A DNA stretch of 64,000 bases from assembly GCF_014191055.1 (NCBI RefSeq), contig NZ_JACHWB010000005.1:180245-244244 (forward strand), read 5' to 3'. Source of the DNA: Microvirga lupini. GTDB lineage: Bacteria; Pseudomonadota; Alphaproteobacteria; Rhizobiales; Beijerinckiaceae. The notes beneath the pieces were generated by a model, which was given only the letters and a program-made list of their open reading frames with translations, had not been told where the DNA came from and ran no database searches. This document shows, in pieces, positions 31,793-40,941 of this stretch; the stretch's first letter is position 1, and the number at the start of each line of letters is the position of its first letter. Both the position numbers and the translations under genes were made by a program.

Positions 31793-31811
31793 GCGGATCG
31801 GCTTTACATCG

Positions 31812-32207
31812 ATGACCTCAACCCCTGAGGAGATCTGCCTTCATGTCTGCGTCACCTGCCGTCAGGCAGGTGGCCCGGACGACAAGGCGCTCCGGCCCGG
31901 TGCGATCCTTCACCGGGCCCTGATCGAGGCGCTTGAGCATCCCGACGCACCGAAGGTGCGCGTGGAGCCGGTCGAATGCCTCTCCGTGTGCAAGCGGCCC
32001 TGCACCATCGCGGTCTCCGGTCCCGGCCGCTGGACCTACATCTATGGCGACCTGAGCGCCGACACCTCGGTCGAGACCATTCTCGACGGGCTGCGCCGCT
32101 ATGCGGGAACCTCCGACGGCCTCGTGCCGTGGCGCGAGCGGCCCGAAGCGTTCCGCAAGGGCGTCGTCGCCCGCATTCCCCCGTTCAAGACAAGCAGCGC
32201 GGCCTGA
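31812..32207 (+). CDS. DUF1636 cysteine-rich protein of the cobalt module
   Basis: The 131-residue protein has HVCVTCRQAGG at the N-terminus and VECLSVCKRPCTIAVSG in the middle. The Cys pattern resembles thioredoxin-like [2Fe-2S] ferredoxin proteins (DUF1636). It lies between the cobalt transporter and cobW, which suggests a metal-binding or redox role in cobalt delivery; this is inference, as the family has no assigned function known to me. Confidence 0.85.
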   Translation: MTSTPEEICLHVCVTCRQAGGPDDKALRPGAILHRALIEALEHPDAPKVRVEPVECLSVCKRPCTIAVSGPGRWTYIYGDLSADTSVETILDGLRRYAGTSDGLVPWRERPEAFRKGVVARIPPFKTSSAA

Positions 32208-32233
32208 GACACGCCGCCGAAAGGCAAGCCTTC

Positions 32234-33271
32234 ATGAGCGATCTCTCGAAGATCCCCTGCACGATCATCACCGGATTCCTTGGCGCCGGCAAAACCACCC
32301 TGGTGCGTCACCTGCTCGAGAACGCGGGCGGGCGCCGCCTCGCCGTTCTCGTGAACGAGTTCGGCGATCTCGGCTTCGATGGCTCTTTCATCGAAGGCTG
32401 CGGCATCGAAGGATGCACGCAGGACGATATCGTGGAGCTCCCCAACGGCTGCATCTGCTGCACGGTGGCCGATGATTTCGTGCCTGCCCTGAACACGCTG
32501 CTCAACCGGCCCAACCCTCCTGAGCACATCCTGATCGAGACCTCGGGCCTCGCCCTGCCGAAGCCGCTGGTCCGCGCCTTCAACTGGCCCGACATCCGCT
32601 CCCGTGTAACGGTCGACGGCGTGATCGCCGTGGTCGACGGCCCGGCGGTTGCTTCCGGCACCTTCGCGGACGATCCCGATGCGCTCGAAGCGCAGCGCAG
32701 TGCCGATGCTTCCGTCGATCACGAGAACCCGCTGGAAGAAGTTTTCGAGGATCAGCTCCTCTGTGCCGACCTCATCATCCTCAACAAGACCGACCAGATG
32801 CAACCCGGCGACAAGGGCAAGGTTCTGGCCGAGATCGAAGAGCACCTGCCCCGAGCCGTAAAGGTGATCGAGGCCTCACATGGCAAGATCGACCCGACAG
32901 TCCTGCTCGGCATGAATGCGGCGGCGGAAACTGATCTCGACGCGCGTCCCTCGCATCATGAGACGGAAGAGGATCACGACCACGACGACTTCGACAGCAT
33001 CGCGATTCCCGTCGATCCCGTCGCCACGCCGGAGGCGCTTGTCGCCCGCGTCGAACGCGCGGCAGAAGCGGCCGGCGTGCTGCGCATCAAGGGCTTCGCG
33101 CCCGTGAACGGCAAGCCCATGCGCCTCGTGGTGCAGGGCGTCGGCCAGCGCGTCGCGCACCACTTTGATCGGCCGTGGAAGGCGGGCGAAGCGCGCGACG
33201 GACGCATGGTGGTGATCGGCCTGAAAGGCTTTGACGTGAAGGCTGTCGAAGCCGCCTTGCGCGCGGGATAG
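32234..33271 (+). CDS. cobW: CobW GTP-dependent metallochaperone
   Basis: The 345-residue G3E-family GTPase has Walker A ITGFLGAGKTTLVRHLL, the metal-binding motif NGCICCTVADDF (CxCC), switch motif LIETSGLALPKP and guanine motif LNKTDQ. A His/Asp-rich stretch (HHETEEDHDHDDFD) precedes the C-terminal CobW domain. The family is proposed to load cobalt onto the CobN chelatase, whose gene starts 2 bp after this stop. The start is ATG 32234. Confidence 0.95.
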   Translation: MSDLSKIPCTIITGFLGAGKTTLVRHLLENAGGRRLAVLVNEFGDLGFDGSFIEGCGIEGCTQDDIVELPNGCICCTVADDFVPALNTLLNRPNPPEHILIETSGLALPKPLVRAFNWPDIRSRVTVDGVIAVVDGPAVASGTFADDPDALEAQRSADASVDHENPLEEVFEDQLLCADLIILNKTDQMQPGDKGKVLAEIEEHLPRAVKVIEASHGKIDPTVLLGMNAAAETDLDARPSHHETEEDHDHDDFDSIAIPVDPVATPEALVARVERAAEAAGVLRIKGFAPVNGKPMRLVVQGVGQRVAHHFDRPWKAGEARDGRMVVIGLKGFDVKAVEAALRAG

Positions 33272-33272
33272 C

Positions 33273-36200
33273 ATGCACCTCCTTCCGGTCACAACGATAT
33301 CCCTTGAGGATGGCCAGGAGGCTGTTGACCTCCAGCAACCTCCTGGGGATATCGTCGTCCTGTCGTTTGCGGACAGTGACCTCGGCGCACTGGCGGCTGC
33401 CCATCGGCTGAAGGCGGGCGGACCATCGCTGCGCCTCGCATCCTTGCGCCGCCTGCGCCATCCTCTCTCGGTCGATCTCTACATCGACAATACCGCCGCG
33501 AAAGCACGCTTCGTTCTCGTGCGCTGTCTCGGCGGGCTCGATTACTGGCGCTATGGATTGGAGCGGCTGTCTGAAGCATGCCGCGTCCACGGCATCAAGC
33601 TCGCCGTGCTGCCGGGCGACGACCGACCCGATCCCCGGCTTGCAGCCTATGCCACCGTTTCGCCAGCGCTCTGCGACGAGATTAAAGCCTACTTCCAGGC
33701 CGGCGGCATCGACAACATGGGCCACCTGCTCGCACGAATCGGTGCGGAGATCGGCGAAGCAGATGCTGCCATCGAGCCGCCGCGCGCTGCACCTCGTGCC
33801 TTCGCGTGGTTGGCAGGAGGGATACTTCAAAGCAGTTCTTCCATTCACAGCCCTCATTCTGAGGAGCGGCCATCAGGCTGCGCCTCGAAGGAGGTTCCAG
33901 TGCTCTCTGGGCCATCCTTCGAGACGGCCGCTCCGCGACCTCCTCAGGATGAGAGCTGTGGGCAGAGATCCAGTAACATCGTCGAACCGGAATCCTTACT
34001 TGCGGGCCTCTCCCACGAACGTCCCCTTGCCTACCTTCTCGTCTATCGCTCCGCCATTCTCTCGGGTGATACGCATGCCATCGAAGCGCTATCAGCGGCC
34101 CTGCACGTGCGCAGCATCGAGCCCCTCGTGCTCGCGGTGTCGAGCCTGAAGGATCCGGACGCGGTGGCAATCGTCCGCCGCGCGATTCAGGCACGCCGCC
34201 CCGACATCATCATCACCACCACGGCCTTCTCGGCACGAGACGACGAGAGCTTCGTGCTAGACGAAGCCGACTGCCCGATCCTTCAGGCGATTCCCGTCGG
34301 CAGCGCCAAGGACGCCTGGGAGGCTTCGCCGCGCGGCCTCTCCGCAGCCGACCTCGCCATGCAGATCGCGCTGCCTGAGTTCGACGGCCGGATTGCCACG
34401 GGTGCCATCTCGTTCAAAGCCGAAGAGCCTGCTGACTCAGCGCTCGCCTTCTCGCGCCGGGTGCAGGCACCAGATGAAGCCGGCATCAATGCCGTCGCGG
34501 ACATGGCAGCCGCATGGGTGCGCATTGCGCGGACGCCGCGCCATGAACGGCGGCTCGCACTCGTTCTCTCCGACTATCCGGCACGCGGCGGCCGGGCCGG
34601 CTTTGCGGTCGGACTCGATACGCCGGCGAGTGCCTGCACGATCCTCGACCTGCTGCGCGACGCCGGTTACGAGGCCGAGCGGGATTTCACGGCGGACGAC
34701 CTCATGCCCCGCCTCACCGAAGGGGGAGAAACCTTCGAGGTTCCGCTCGCCACTTATCGCGCATGGTTGGAGACGCTGCCAAGCGAGCATCGTGGTGCCA
34801 TTGATGAGCGCTGGGGCAGCGCCCAGAACGATCCTGCCTTGTCGCATGGCGCTTTCCGCTTCCGTGCCCTGCGCGCCGGCAACGTGCTTGTCGCCCTGCA
34901 GCCCGATCGCGGTCATGGCCTTGATCGCAAGAGCTCCTACCACGATCCCGAATGCCCCCCGAGCCACGGCTATCTTGCGTTCTATTGCGGCCTGAAGGCT
35001 CTGGAGAACATCCACGCGCTCGTTCATCTGGGCACCCACGGCACCACCGAATGGCTGCCCGGCAAGGCAGTGGCCCTCTCCACCGCATGCTGGCCGCGCC
35101 TCGTCATCGGAGCGATCCCGGTAATCTACCCGTTCATCGTTGATGATCCCGGCGAAGCCGTCCCCGCCAAGCGCCGCATTGGCGCGGTGACCATCGGCCA
35201 TCTCACGCCGCAGACATCGGAGGCAGGCCTACACGGCGAGGCCGCTGCCTTGCGCGAACTGGTGGAGGAATTCTCCTCAGCTCAGGTGCTCCACCCCGGA
35301 CGTGCGGAACTGGTCGCGCAGGAAATTCTCGAGCGTGCACAGGCGAACGGACTTTCTGCCGCCTGCGGTGTCGATGCCGGCACACCGATGGACGAGGCTT
35401 TGACCCGCCTCGACGCGCATCTCTGCGATCTCGGCGAAGTGACGATCCGCGACGGGCTGCACGTGTTCGGCCATGCACCTGAAAGCTTCGAGACCTGCAG
35501 CGAAGGCGAGCTCACGGGATTGCTGAGAGCACTCGACGGGCGTTTCGTCGTGCCCGGCCCTTCCGGCTCTCCGTCGCGCGGGCAGAATGAGGTGCTGCCC
35601 ACAGGCCGCAACCTCGCGACCCTCGATCCCCGTGCAATTCCCACCCGCGCCGCCACCGAGCTCGGTTGGCGCGCGGCGGCAGAAGTGGTGCGCCGCCATC
35701 TGCAGGAACAGGGCGATTGGCCGCGCCGGATCGTGATGGACCTGTGGGCCTCGCCCACGCTCCGCTCCGGCGGCGAGGACATCGCCCATGCCCTCGCCCT
35801 CATGGGCGTGCGCCCAACCTGGGACCATGCCTCCACCCGCGTGACCGGGTTCGAGATCGTGCCGCAGCCGCTCCTCGATCGGCCTCGCGCCGATGTGACG
35901 ATCCGCGTCTCCGGCGCTTTCCGCGACACCTTCCCGGACCAGATCGCGCTCCTCGACCAGGCGGCCCGCGCGGTCGCGGCGCTCAACGAGGATGACGAGT
36001 GGAATGAGCTCGCCGCCGCCCGCCGCCGCGGTGAGGCACTCTCCCGCGTGTTCGGGTCCGCACCCGGCACCTATGGCGCAGGCGTATCGGCACAGGCGCT
36101 CGACGGGGAATGGTCGAGCGGGAATGATCTCGGCCGCACCTATCTTGAAGGCACCTCCCATGCGTTTGGGGCCGGCGGCGAGGCTCGAGCCGATGAGAGC

Positions 36201-36740
36201 TTCCCGCAGCGTGTCGAACAGGCAGAAGCCTTCGTGCATGTGAGTGACGTGGCCGAACGCGACATCCTCGACGGCGACTCCGCAGCGGATGCCATCGGAG
36301 GCTTCGCGGCGGCGGCACAGGCGCTGGGAGTATTCCCGGCGCTCTACAGCCTCGACACGAGCCGCCCCCAGACCCCGAAAGCCCGCACTCTCCCGGAGGA
36401 CGTGGACCGCCTTGTCCGCGGCCGTCTGACGAACCCGCGCTGGATCGCCGGCCAGCTGCGGCACGGTTGGCGCGGCGCGGCCGAGATCGCGCAAGGGGTC
36501 GATGCGCTCTTCGCCTTCGCGGCCACGACGGACGCCGTTCCGTCAGCGACCCTTGATCTCGTCTTCACGGCCCTGATCGCCGACGAGCCTGTCTGGCAGC
36601 AGATCGCCTCCTCCAATCCCGCCGCAGCTCAGGCTATTCGCGACCGCCTGAGCGAGGCCCTCCGGCGTGGCCTGTGGGAGAGCCGCCTCAATTCCGTTGT
36701 AGCTCTCTTCGAGGATGGCCGGAAGGAGGCCGCCGAATGA
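33273..36740 (+). CDS. cobN: Aerobic cobaltochelatase large subunit CobN
   Basis: This 1,155-residue subunit inserts cobalt into hydrogenobyrinic a,c-diamide together with CobS and CobT, which are not in this window. Recognisable blocks include RCLGGLDYWRYGLERL, YPARGGRAGFAVGLDTPAS, LVALQPDRGHGLDRKSSYHD, CPPSHGYLAFYCGLKALENI, HLGTHGTTEWLPGKAVALS and VPGPSGSPSRGQNEVLPTGRN (read in parts). Around residues 190-235 a Ser/Pro-rich insert is encoded by a palindromic repeat (33850-33954) placed in frame. The start lies 2 bp after cobW and the stop overlaps cobG as ATGA. Confidence 0.95.
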   Translation: MHLLPVTTISLEDGQEAVDLQQPPGDIVVLSFADSDLGALAAAHRLKAGGPSLRLASLRRLRHPLSVDLYIDNTAAKARFVLVRCLGGLDYWRYGLERLSEACRVHGIKLAVLPGDDRPDPRLAAYATVSPALCDEIKAYFQAGGIDNMGHLLARIGAEIGEADAAIEPPRAAPRAFAWLAGGILQSSSSIHSPHSEERPSGCASKEVPVLSGPSFETAAPRPPQDESCGQRSSNIVEPESLLAGLSHERPLAYLLVYRSAILSGDTHAIEALSAALHVRSIEPLVLAVSSLKDPDAVAIVRRAIQARRPDIIITTTAFSARDDESFVLDEADCPILQAIPVGSAKDAWEASPRGLSAADLAMQIALPEFDGRIATGAISFKAEEPADSALAFSRRVQAPDEAGINAVADMAAAWVRIARTPRHERRLALVLSDYPARGGRAGFAVGLDTPASACTILDLLRDAGYEAERDFTADDLMPRLTEGGETFEVPLATYRAWLETLPSEHRGAIDERWGSAQNDPALSHGAFRFRALRAGNVLVALQPDRGHGLDRKSSYHDPECPPSHGYLAFYCGLKALENIHALVHLGTHGTTEWLPGKAVALSTACWPRLVIGAIPVIYPFIVDDPGEAVPAKRRIGAVTIGHLTPQTSEAGLHGEAAALRELVEEFSSAQVLHPGRAELVAQEILERAQANGLSAACGVDAGTPMDEALTRLDAHLCDLGEVTIRDGLHVFGHAPESFETCSEGELTGLLRALDGRFVVPGPSGSPSRGQNEVLPTGRNLATLDPRAIPTRAATELGWRAAAEVVRRHLQEQGDWPRRIVMDLWASPTLRSGGEDIAHALALMGVRPTWDHASTRVTGFEIVPQPLLDRPRADVTIRVSGAFRDTFPDQIALLDQAARAVAALNEDDEWNELAAARRRGEALSRVFGSAPGTYGAGVSAQALDGEWSSGNDLGRTYLEGTSHAFGAGGEARADESFPQRVEQAEAFVHVSDVAERDILDGDSAADAIGGFAAAAQALGVFPALYSLDTSRPQTPKARTLPEDVDRLVRGRLTNPRWIAGQLRHGWRGAAEIAQGVDALFAFAATTDAVPSATLDLVFTALIADEPVWQQIASSNPAAAQAIRDRLSEALRRGLWESRLNSVVALFEDGRKEAAE
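33850..33954. repeat. Dispersed palindromic element inserted in frame in cobN
   Basis: CTCATTCTGAGGA near the left end pairs with TCCTCAGGATGAG near the right, with further pairing (GCCTCGAAGGA / TCCTTCGAGACGGC) inside. This is the form of the approximately 100-bp CCTCATCCTGAGG palindromes scattered through Rhizobiales genomes. Here it lies inside cobN and keeps the frame, adding about 35 residues to a probable surface loop. Its exact ends are uncertain by a few bases. Confidence 0.8.
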
Positions 36741-38032
36741 ACCCTCACGCCCACATCACGCGCCGAGGCTGGTGCCCGGGCGTGCGACGCCCGATGGCAA
36801 CCGGTGACGGCCTGCTCGTGCGTCTTCATCCGTTTGCCGGGAGGCTCGATGCGCGTCAGGCACGACTCATTGCCGAGGCCGCCCGCCGGCACGGCAACGG
36901 CCATCTCGACATCACCGCCCGCGGCAATTTGCAGATCCGGGGCGTGAGCGACGAGACCTATCCCGATCTGCTCGCGCTCCTCGACCGCGAAGGACTGGCC
37001 GAACCGGAGGGCGATGGTCCGCACCGCCTCACGGTGCTGTCGCCGCTCGCCGGTCTCGATCCGCTCGACAGGTGCGATACACTTGCCCTGGCGCAGGCCA
37101 TTGAGACTGCGGCAGGTGGGATCGAGGGTCTGACCGCGAAATTCTTCATCGCAATCGACGGCGGCGGCGCAATGCCCCTCGCTGAGGTGGGGGCCGATCT
37201 TCGTCTGGTGGCGAGTGATAACGACGCCGTCACATTTGCCATGCCTGCTTCAAACGGCCAGCATTGGATCGGCTCATCGCCCCTCTGCCGCGCGCCGCAG
37301 GCCGTTCATGCAATCCTCTCCGGCTTCGCGGATCTGCGGCGCAAGGGCGTGAGCGAGGCGCAGCGTCTGCGGGATCTCGCGCCTGACCTCGTGTGGGAAC
37401 TCGCAGCACGCGCAGCGCTCGATCCTGCCATCGAGCTGCCAGCCGGGACCGCAGCTCTCCGTGCAGGCGTCCTGGCTCTCGACAATGGATCGGCTGTTCT
37501 CCTCGCCCTGCCGTTCGGCCGCTGCAATGTCGGGCAGCTGGTTCAAGTGGCGGATAGGAGCGAGCGCTTCGGCAGCGGCGAGATCCGCCTCTCCTTCACG
37601 CGCGGCATTCTGCTGCCGATGATCGCGGAGGAGCGCGTCCCAGCCTTGATCGATGAGGCTAACCGCGCCGGTTTCATCACCGCCCCGGACGATGCACGCC
37701 TGTCTGTGTTCGCCTGCCCCGGTCGGCCGAATTGCGGCAGCGCCCAAACCATGGCTCCCGGCGATGCGCTGCGCATTGCGGGGAGCTGCGGAGACCTGCT
37801 CCGAGAGGGCGCAACCCTTCACGTTTCAGGCTGTCCGAAAGGCTGCGCCCATCCGGGCAAGGCGGACCTGACGCTGGTAGGCCGGGAGGATGGCCGCTAT
37901 GAGGTCGTGCTTCATGGCTCCGCCCGCGATGCTTCATCCATTCATCTATCCATTGACGAGATCATGACCCGTCTGTTGCCTTTGAACTCTGTGGACGACC
38001 TGCGGCCCGCCTTTGCGGAGGCCCCCCGATGA
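36737..38032 (+). CDS. cobG: Precorrin-3B synthase
   Basis: The 431-residue sulfite/nitrite-reductase-fold enzyme hydroxylates precorrin-3A and forms its lactone, the oxygen-requiring step of the aerobic route. It has duplicated ferredoxin-like regions (ITARGNLQIRGV) and the [4Fe-4S] cysteines in FACPGRPNCGSA and VSGCPKGCAHPG. Its presence marks the pathway as aerobic. It is ATGA-coupled with both cobN and cobH. Confidence 0.93.
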   Translation: MNPHAHITRRGWCPGVRRPMATGDGLLVRLHPFAGRLDARQARLIAEAARRHGNGHLDITARGNLQIRGVSDETYPDLLALLDREGLAEPEGDGPHRLTVLSPLAGLDPLDRCDTLALAQAIETAAGGIEGLTAKFFIAIDGGGAMPLAEVGADLRLVASDNDAVTFAMPASNGQHWIGSSPLCRAPQAVHAILSGFADLRRKGVSEAQRLRDLAPDLVWELAARAALDPAIELPAGTAALRAGVLALDNGSAVLLALPFGRCNVGQLVQVADRSERFGSGEIRLSFTRGILLPMIAEERVPALIDEANRAGFITAPDDARLSVFACPGRPNCGSAQTMAPGDALRIAGSCGDLLREGATLHVSGCPKGCAHPGKADLTLVGREDGRYEVVLHGSARDASSIHLSIDEIMTRLLPLNSVDDLRPAFAEAPR

Positions 38033-38661
38033 GTACCTCCCGCGATTACGTCCGCGAAGGCGCAGAAATCTATCGCCGCTCCTTCGCGATCATTCGCACT
38101 GAAGCCGATCTTTCGCGCTTTACCGGCGCCGCCGAGCGCGTGGTCGTGCGCATGATCCATGCCTGCGGCATGACGGATCTGCCGCGCGATGTGGAGCTCT
38201 CACCCGATTTTGCGGAAGCCGCCGAGGGTGCCCTGAAGCGCGGCGCACCGATCCTCTGCGACGCCAAGATGGTGGCGAATGGCATCACCCGCTCGCGGCT
38301 GCCGGCGAACAACGAGGTGATCTGCACTCTGGACGATCCGCGCGTTCCATCATTGGCGGCGGAACTCGGCAACACCCGCTCGGCGGCGGCCATGGAGCTG
38401 TGGCGTGAGCGTCTGGAGGGCGCGCTCGTGGTGTTCGGCAATGCGCCGACCGCTCTCTTCCACCTGCTCGAGATGCTCGATGCAGGCGCACCGAAGCCCG
38501 CCGCCGTCATCGGCATTCCGGTTGGTTTCATCGGGGCGGCGGAATCCAAGGAGGCTCTGGCCCGCGATGGGCGCGTGCCGCACCTCGTGGTCCATGGACG
38601 GCGCGGCGGCAGCGCCATGGCGGCAGCGGCCGTCAATGCCCTCGCGAACCCGGTGGAGTGA
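38029..38661 (+). CDS. cobH: Precorrin-8X methylmutase
   Basis: The 210-residue enzyme moves the C-11 methyl to C-12, giving hydrogenobyrinic acid. Family features are SFAIIRTEADLS, the catalytic-His segment MIHACGMTDL, LCDAKMVANGITRSRLPANN and GNAPTALFHLLEML. It overlaps cobG by 4 bp and is followed 7 bp later by cobI. Confidence 0.95.
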   Translation: MSTSRDYVREGAEIYRRSFAIIRTEADLSRFTGAAERVVVRMIHACGMTDLPRDVELSPDFAEAAEGALKRGAPILCDAKMVANGITRSRLPANNEVICTLDDPRVPSLAAELGNTRSAAAMELWRERLEGALVVFGNAPTALFHLLEMLDAGAPKPAAVIGIPVGFIGAAESKEALARDGRVPHLVVHGRRGGSAMAAAAVNALANPVE

Positions 38662-38668
38662 GACGAGC

Positions 38669-39409
38669 ATGACGAAGCATCCTATTCGCTTCTTCGGCTT
38701 GGGGTTAGGCCCCGGCGATCCCGACTACATGACCGTGCGCGCCCGCAAGGTGCTGGAGAGCGCCGACCGGCTCGTCCATTTCTGCAAGCGTGGACGCCGC
38801 GGCAATGCGCGCACGATTGCTGATGCCGTCGTCGGCCAGAACCCCGAGCGGGAGATCCCCCTCGTCTATCCGGTAACGACGGAAATTCCCGCCGATCACC
38901 CGGATTACGCCGCCGCCCTTAACCCCTTCTACGAGGAAGCGGCAGCACGGCTTCTCGCCGAGATCGAGGCTGGCCGCACCGTCGCGGTTCTGTGCGAAGG
39001 CGATCCCTTCTTCTACGGCTCGTTCATGCACCTCTGGTGGCGCCTCAAGGACAAGGTGCCGACGGAAGTCGTGCCCGCCGTGTCCGGCATGTCGGGCGCC
39101 TGGACCCGCGCCGGCGCACCGATCACCTGGGGTGATGACGTGCTCACGGTGGTGCCCGGAACGCTGCCCGAGGCAGAACTGACCCGCCGTCTCTCTGGAA
39201 CTGATGCCGCCGTGGTGATGAAGCTCGGGCGCAATCTGCCGAAGGTCCGCGCGGCGCTCGCCACCGCAGGCCTTCTGGAGCGCGCGATCTATGTGGAGCG
39301 GGCCACCATGGCGGAGGAGAAGATCGTGCCCTTGCCCGATCTGCCCCAGGATTTCGACGCCCCTTATTTCTCGCTCATCATCGTGCCGGGGCAAGGGAGG
39401 CGCGTATGA
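38669..39409 (+). CDS. cobI: Precorrin-2 C20-methyltransferase
   Basis: The 246-residue SAM-dependent tetrapyrrole methylase has GLGLGPGDPDYMTVRARKVL, LCEGDPFFYGSFMHLWWRL, VPAVSGMSGAWTRAGAPITW and KLGRNLPKVRAAL. It makes precorrin-3A for CobG. It is ATGA-coupled to cobJ. Confidence 0.94.
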   Translation: MTKHPIRFFGLGLGPGDPDYMTVRARKVLESADRLVHFCKRGRRGNARTIADAVVGQNPEREIPLVYPVTTEIPADHPDYAAALNPFYEEAAARLLAEIEAGRTVAVLCEGDPFFYGSFMHLWWRLKDKVPTEVVPAVSGMSGAWTRAGAPITWGDDVLTVVPGTLPEAELTRRLSGTDAAVVMKLGRNLPKVRAALATAGLLERAIYVERATMAEEKIVPLPDLPQDFDAPYFSLIIVPGQGRRV

Positions 39410-40170
39410 CGGGCCTTGTCACCATCGTCGGCCTCGGCCCGGGCGATCCGCGCCATCTCACGCCCGCCGCCTCTGAGGCGCTTGCTTCCGCCACCGATCT
39501 CGTTGGTTATGGACCCTATGTGGACCGCGCACCGGAACGGCCCGGCCAACGGCGCCATGCATCGGACAACCGCGTCGAACTCGACCGCGCGCGCTTCGCG
39601 CTCGACCTCGCCGCGAAGGGCGCCCGCGTCGCCGTGGTGTCCGGCGGCGATCCGGGCGTGTTCGCCATGGCGGCAGCCGTGTTCGAGGCTGTCGACGACG
39701 GCGATCCGGCGTGGCGCAGCCTCGACATCTGCGTGGAGCCCGGCATCACGGCGATGCTCGCAGCCGCCGCCCGCGTGGGCGCGCCGCTCGGCGGCGACTT
39801 CTGCGCCATGTCGCTGTCGGATAATCTGAAACCATGGGAGGTGGTCGAGGCGCGGCTGCGGGCGGCCCTTGCGGCTGATTTCGTCATCGCTCTTTACAAT
39901 CCGATCTCATCAGCCCGGCCCTGGCAGCTCGGTGCGGCATTCAAGATCGTGGCGGAGACGCGCGGACCCGACACGCCAATCACCCTCGCACGAGCCGTCA
40001 TGCGGCCGGACGAGCGGATCAGGATTGTGCAGCTCTCTGAAGTGGAGGCATCCATGGCCGACATGTCGACTGTCGTGATCATCGGCGCCAGCACCACCAA
40101 GCTCATAGAAAGATCCGACGGTGAAACGCCTTACGTCTATACGCCGCGCTTCTATGGGGTGAAACCGTGA
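39406..40170 (+). CDS. cobJ: Precorrin-3B C17-methyltransferase
   Basis: The 254-residue methylase performs ring contraction with methylation at C17. Motifs are GLGPGDPRHLTPAA, DLVGYGPYVDRAP, VSGGDPGVFAMAAAVFEA, VEPGITAMLAAAARVGAPLGG (in parts) and ADFVIALYNPISSARPWQLG. The 3' end overlaps the convergent cobK by 19 bp. Confidence 0.95.
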   Translation: MTGLVTIVGLGPGDPRHLTPAASEALASATDLVGYGPYVDRAPERPGQRRHASDNRVELDRARFALDLAAKGARVAVVSGGDPGVFAMAAAVFEAVDDGDPAWRSLDICVEPGITAMLAAAARVGAPLGGDFCAMSLSDNLKPWEVVEARLRAALAADFVIALYNPISSARPWQLGAAFKIVAETRGPDTPITLARAVMRPDERIRIVQLSEVEASMADMSTVVIIGASTTKLIERSDGETPYVYTPRFYGVKP

Positions 40171-40904
40171 CGGCGCTCAAGCCAGTCCAGGGCGGCGTCC
40201 GCGCTCGCGACCTCCTCGACGCCGCGAGGCTTCTCCGGACGCGCCACGACGATGACGGGAAGCCCGAGCGCCCGGGCCGCCGCGATCTTCGGATAGGTCG
40301 CAGCCCCGCCGGAATTCTTCGTCACCACCACCTCGACGCGCTCGCGCGCGATCAGCGCCCGCTCGGCTGCTTCATCGAAGGGTGCGCGGTCCTGGACGGC
40401 AATGACCTTCGGCACCGGCAGAGCCTCCCCGATGGGCTCGATGGTACGCACGAGATATGTGTGCTGAGGCGCTGCCACGAAGGGCGGCAGTTCGAGACGA
40501 CCGACGGTGAGGAAAACGCGGCGGGACTCGTGACCCAATTCGCCAACAGCCTCCTCCATGGATTCGACTTCAATCCATCGATCACCTTCCTGAGCGGTCC
40601 AAGGTGGACGGCGCAGGGCGAGCAGCGGGATGTGCACTTGAGCGCAAGCTTCCGCCGCGTTGCGCGACATCACAGCCGCGAAGGGGTGGGTCGCATCGAT
40701 CAGCGCCTCGATCCGCTCCTGAACCAGGAAGCGCGCAAGCCCCTCCACGCCGCCGAAACCGCCGATGCGGGTCGGAATCGGCAGGGGACGCGGGTCGCTG
40801 GTACGACCGGCCATGGACAGAAACGGGCTGAACTCGGAGCGACCGGAGAGACACCGCGCGAGTGCGGAAGCCTCCGTCGTGCCGCCCAGGATGAGAATGC
40901 GCAT
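40152..40904 (-). CDS. cobK: Precorrin-6A reductase
   Basis: The 250-residue NAD(P)H-dependent reductase begins MRILILGGTTEASALARCLS, a Rossmann start. It has ALIDATHPFAAVMSRNAAEA, LALRRPPWTAQEGDRW, VVTKNSGGAATYPKIAAARA and VIVVARPEKP. It is the only gene of the central block read on the minus strand besides cbiD, flanked by cobJ and cobL; starts of cobK and cobL diverge 37 bp apart. Confidence 0.94.
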   Translation of the reverse strand: MRILILGGTTEASALARCLSGRSEFSPFLSMAGRTSDPRPLPIPTRIGGFGGVEGLARFLVQERIEALIDATHPFAAVMSRNAAEACAQVHIPLLALRRPPWTAQEGDRWIEVESMEEAVGELGHESRRVFLTVGRLELPPFVAAPQHTYLVRTIEPIGEALPVPKVIAVQDRAPFDEAAERALIARERVEVVVTKNSGGAATYPKIAAARALGLPVIVVARPEKPRGVEEVASADAALDWLERRHGFTP

Positions 40905-40941
40905 GTGCCCCTTTTCCCCGAAATCTGAGACGGAGTCGAGC

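Noticed and set aside
35277..36494. 405-codon minus-strand frame inside cobN
   Set aside because: Antisense to conserved CobN blocks, with no independent features.
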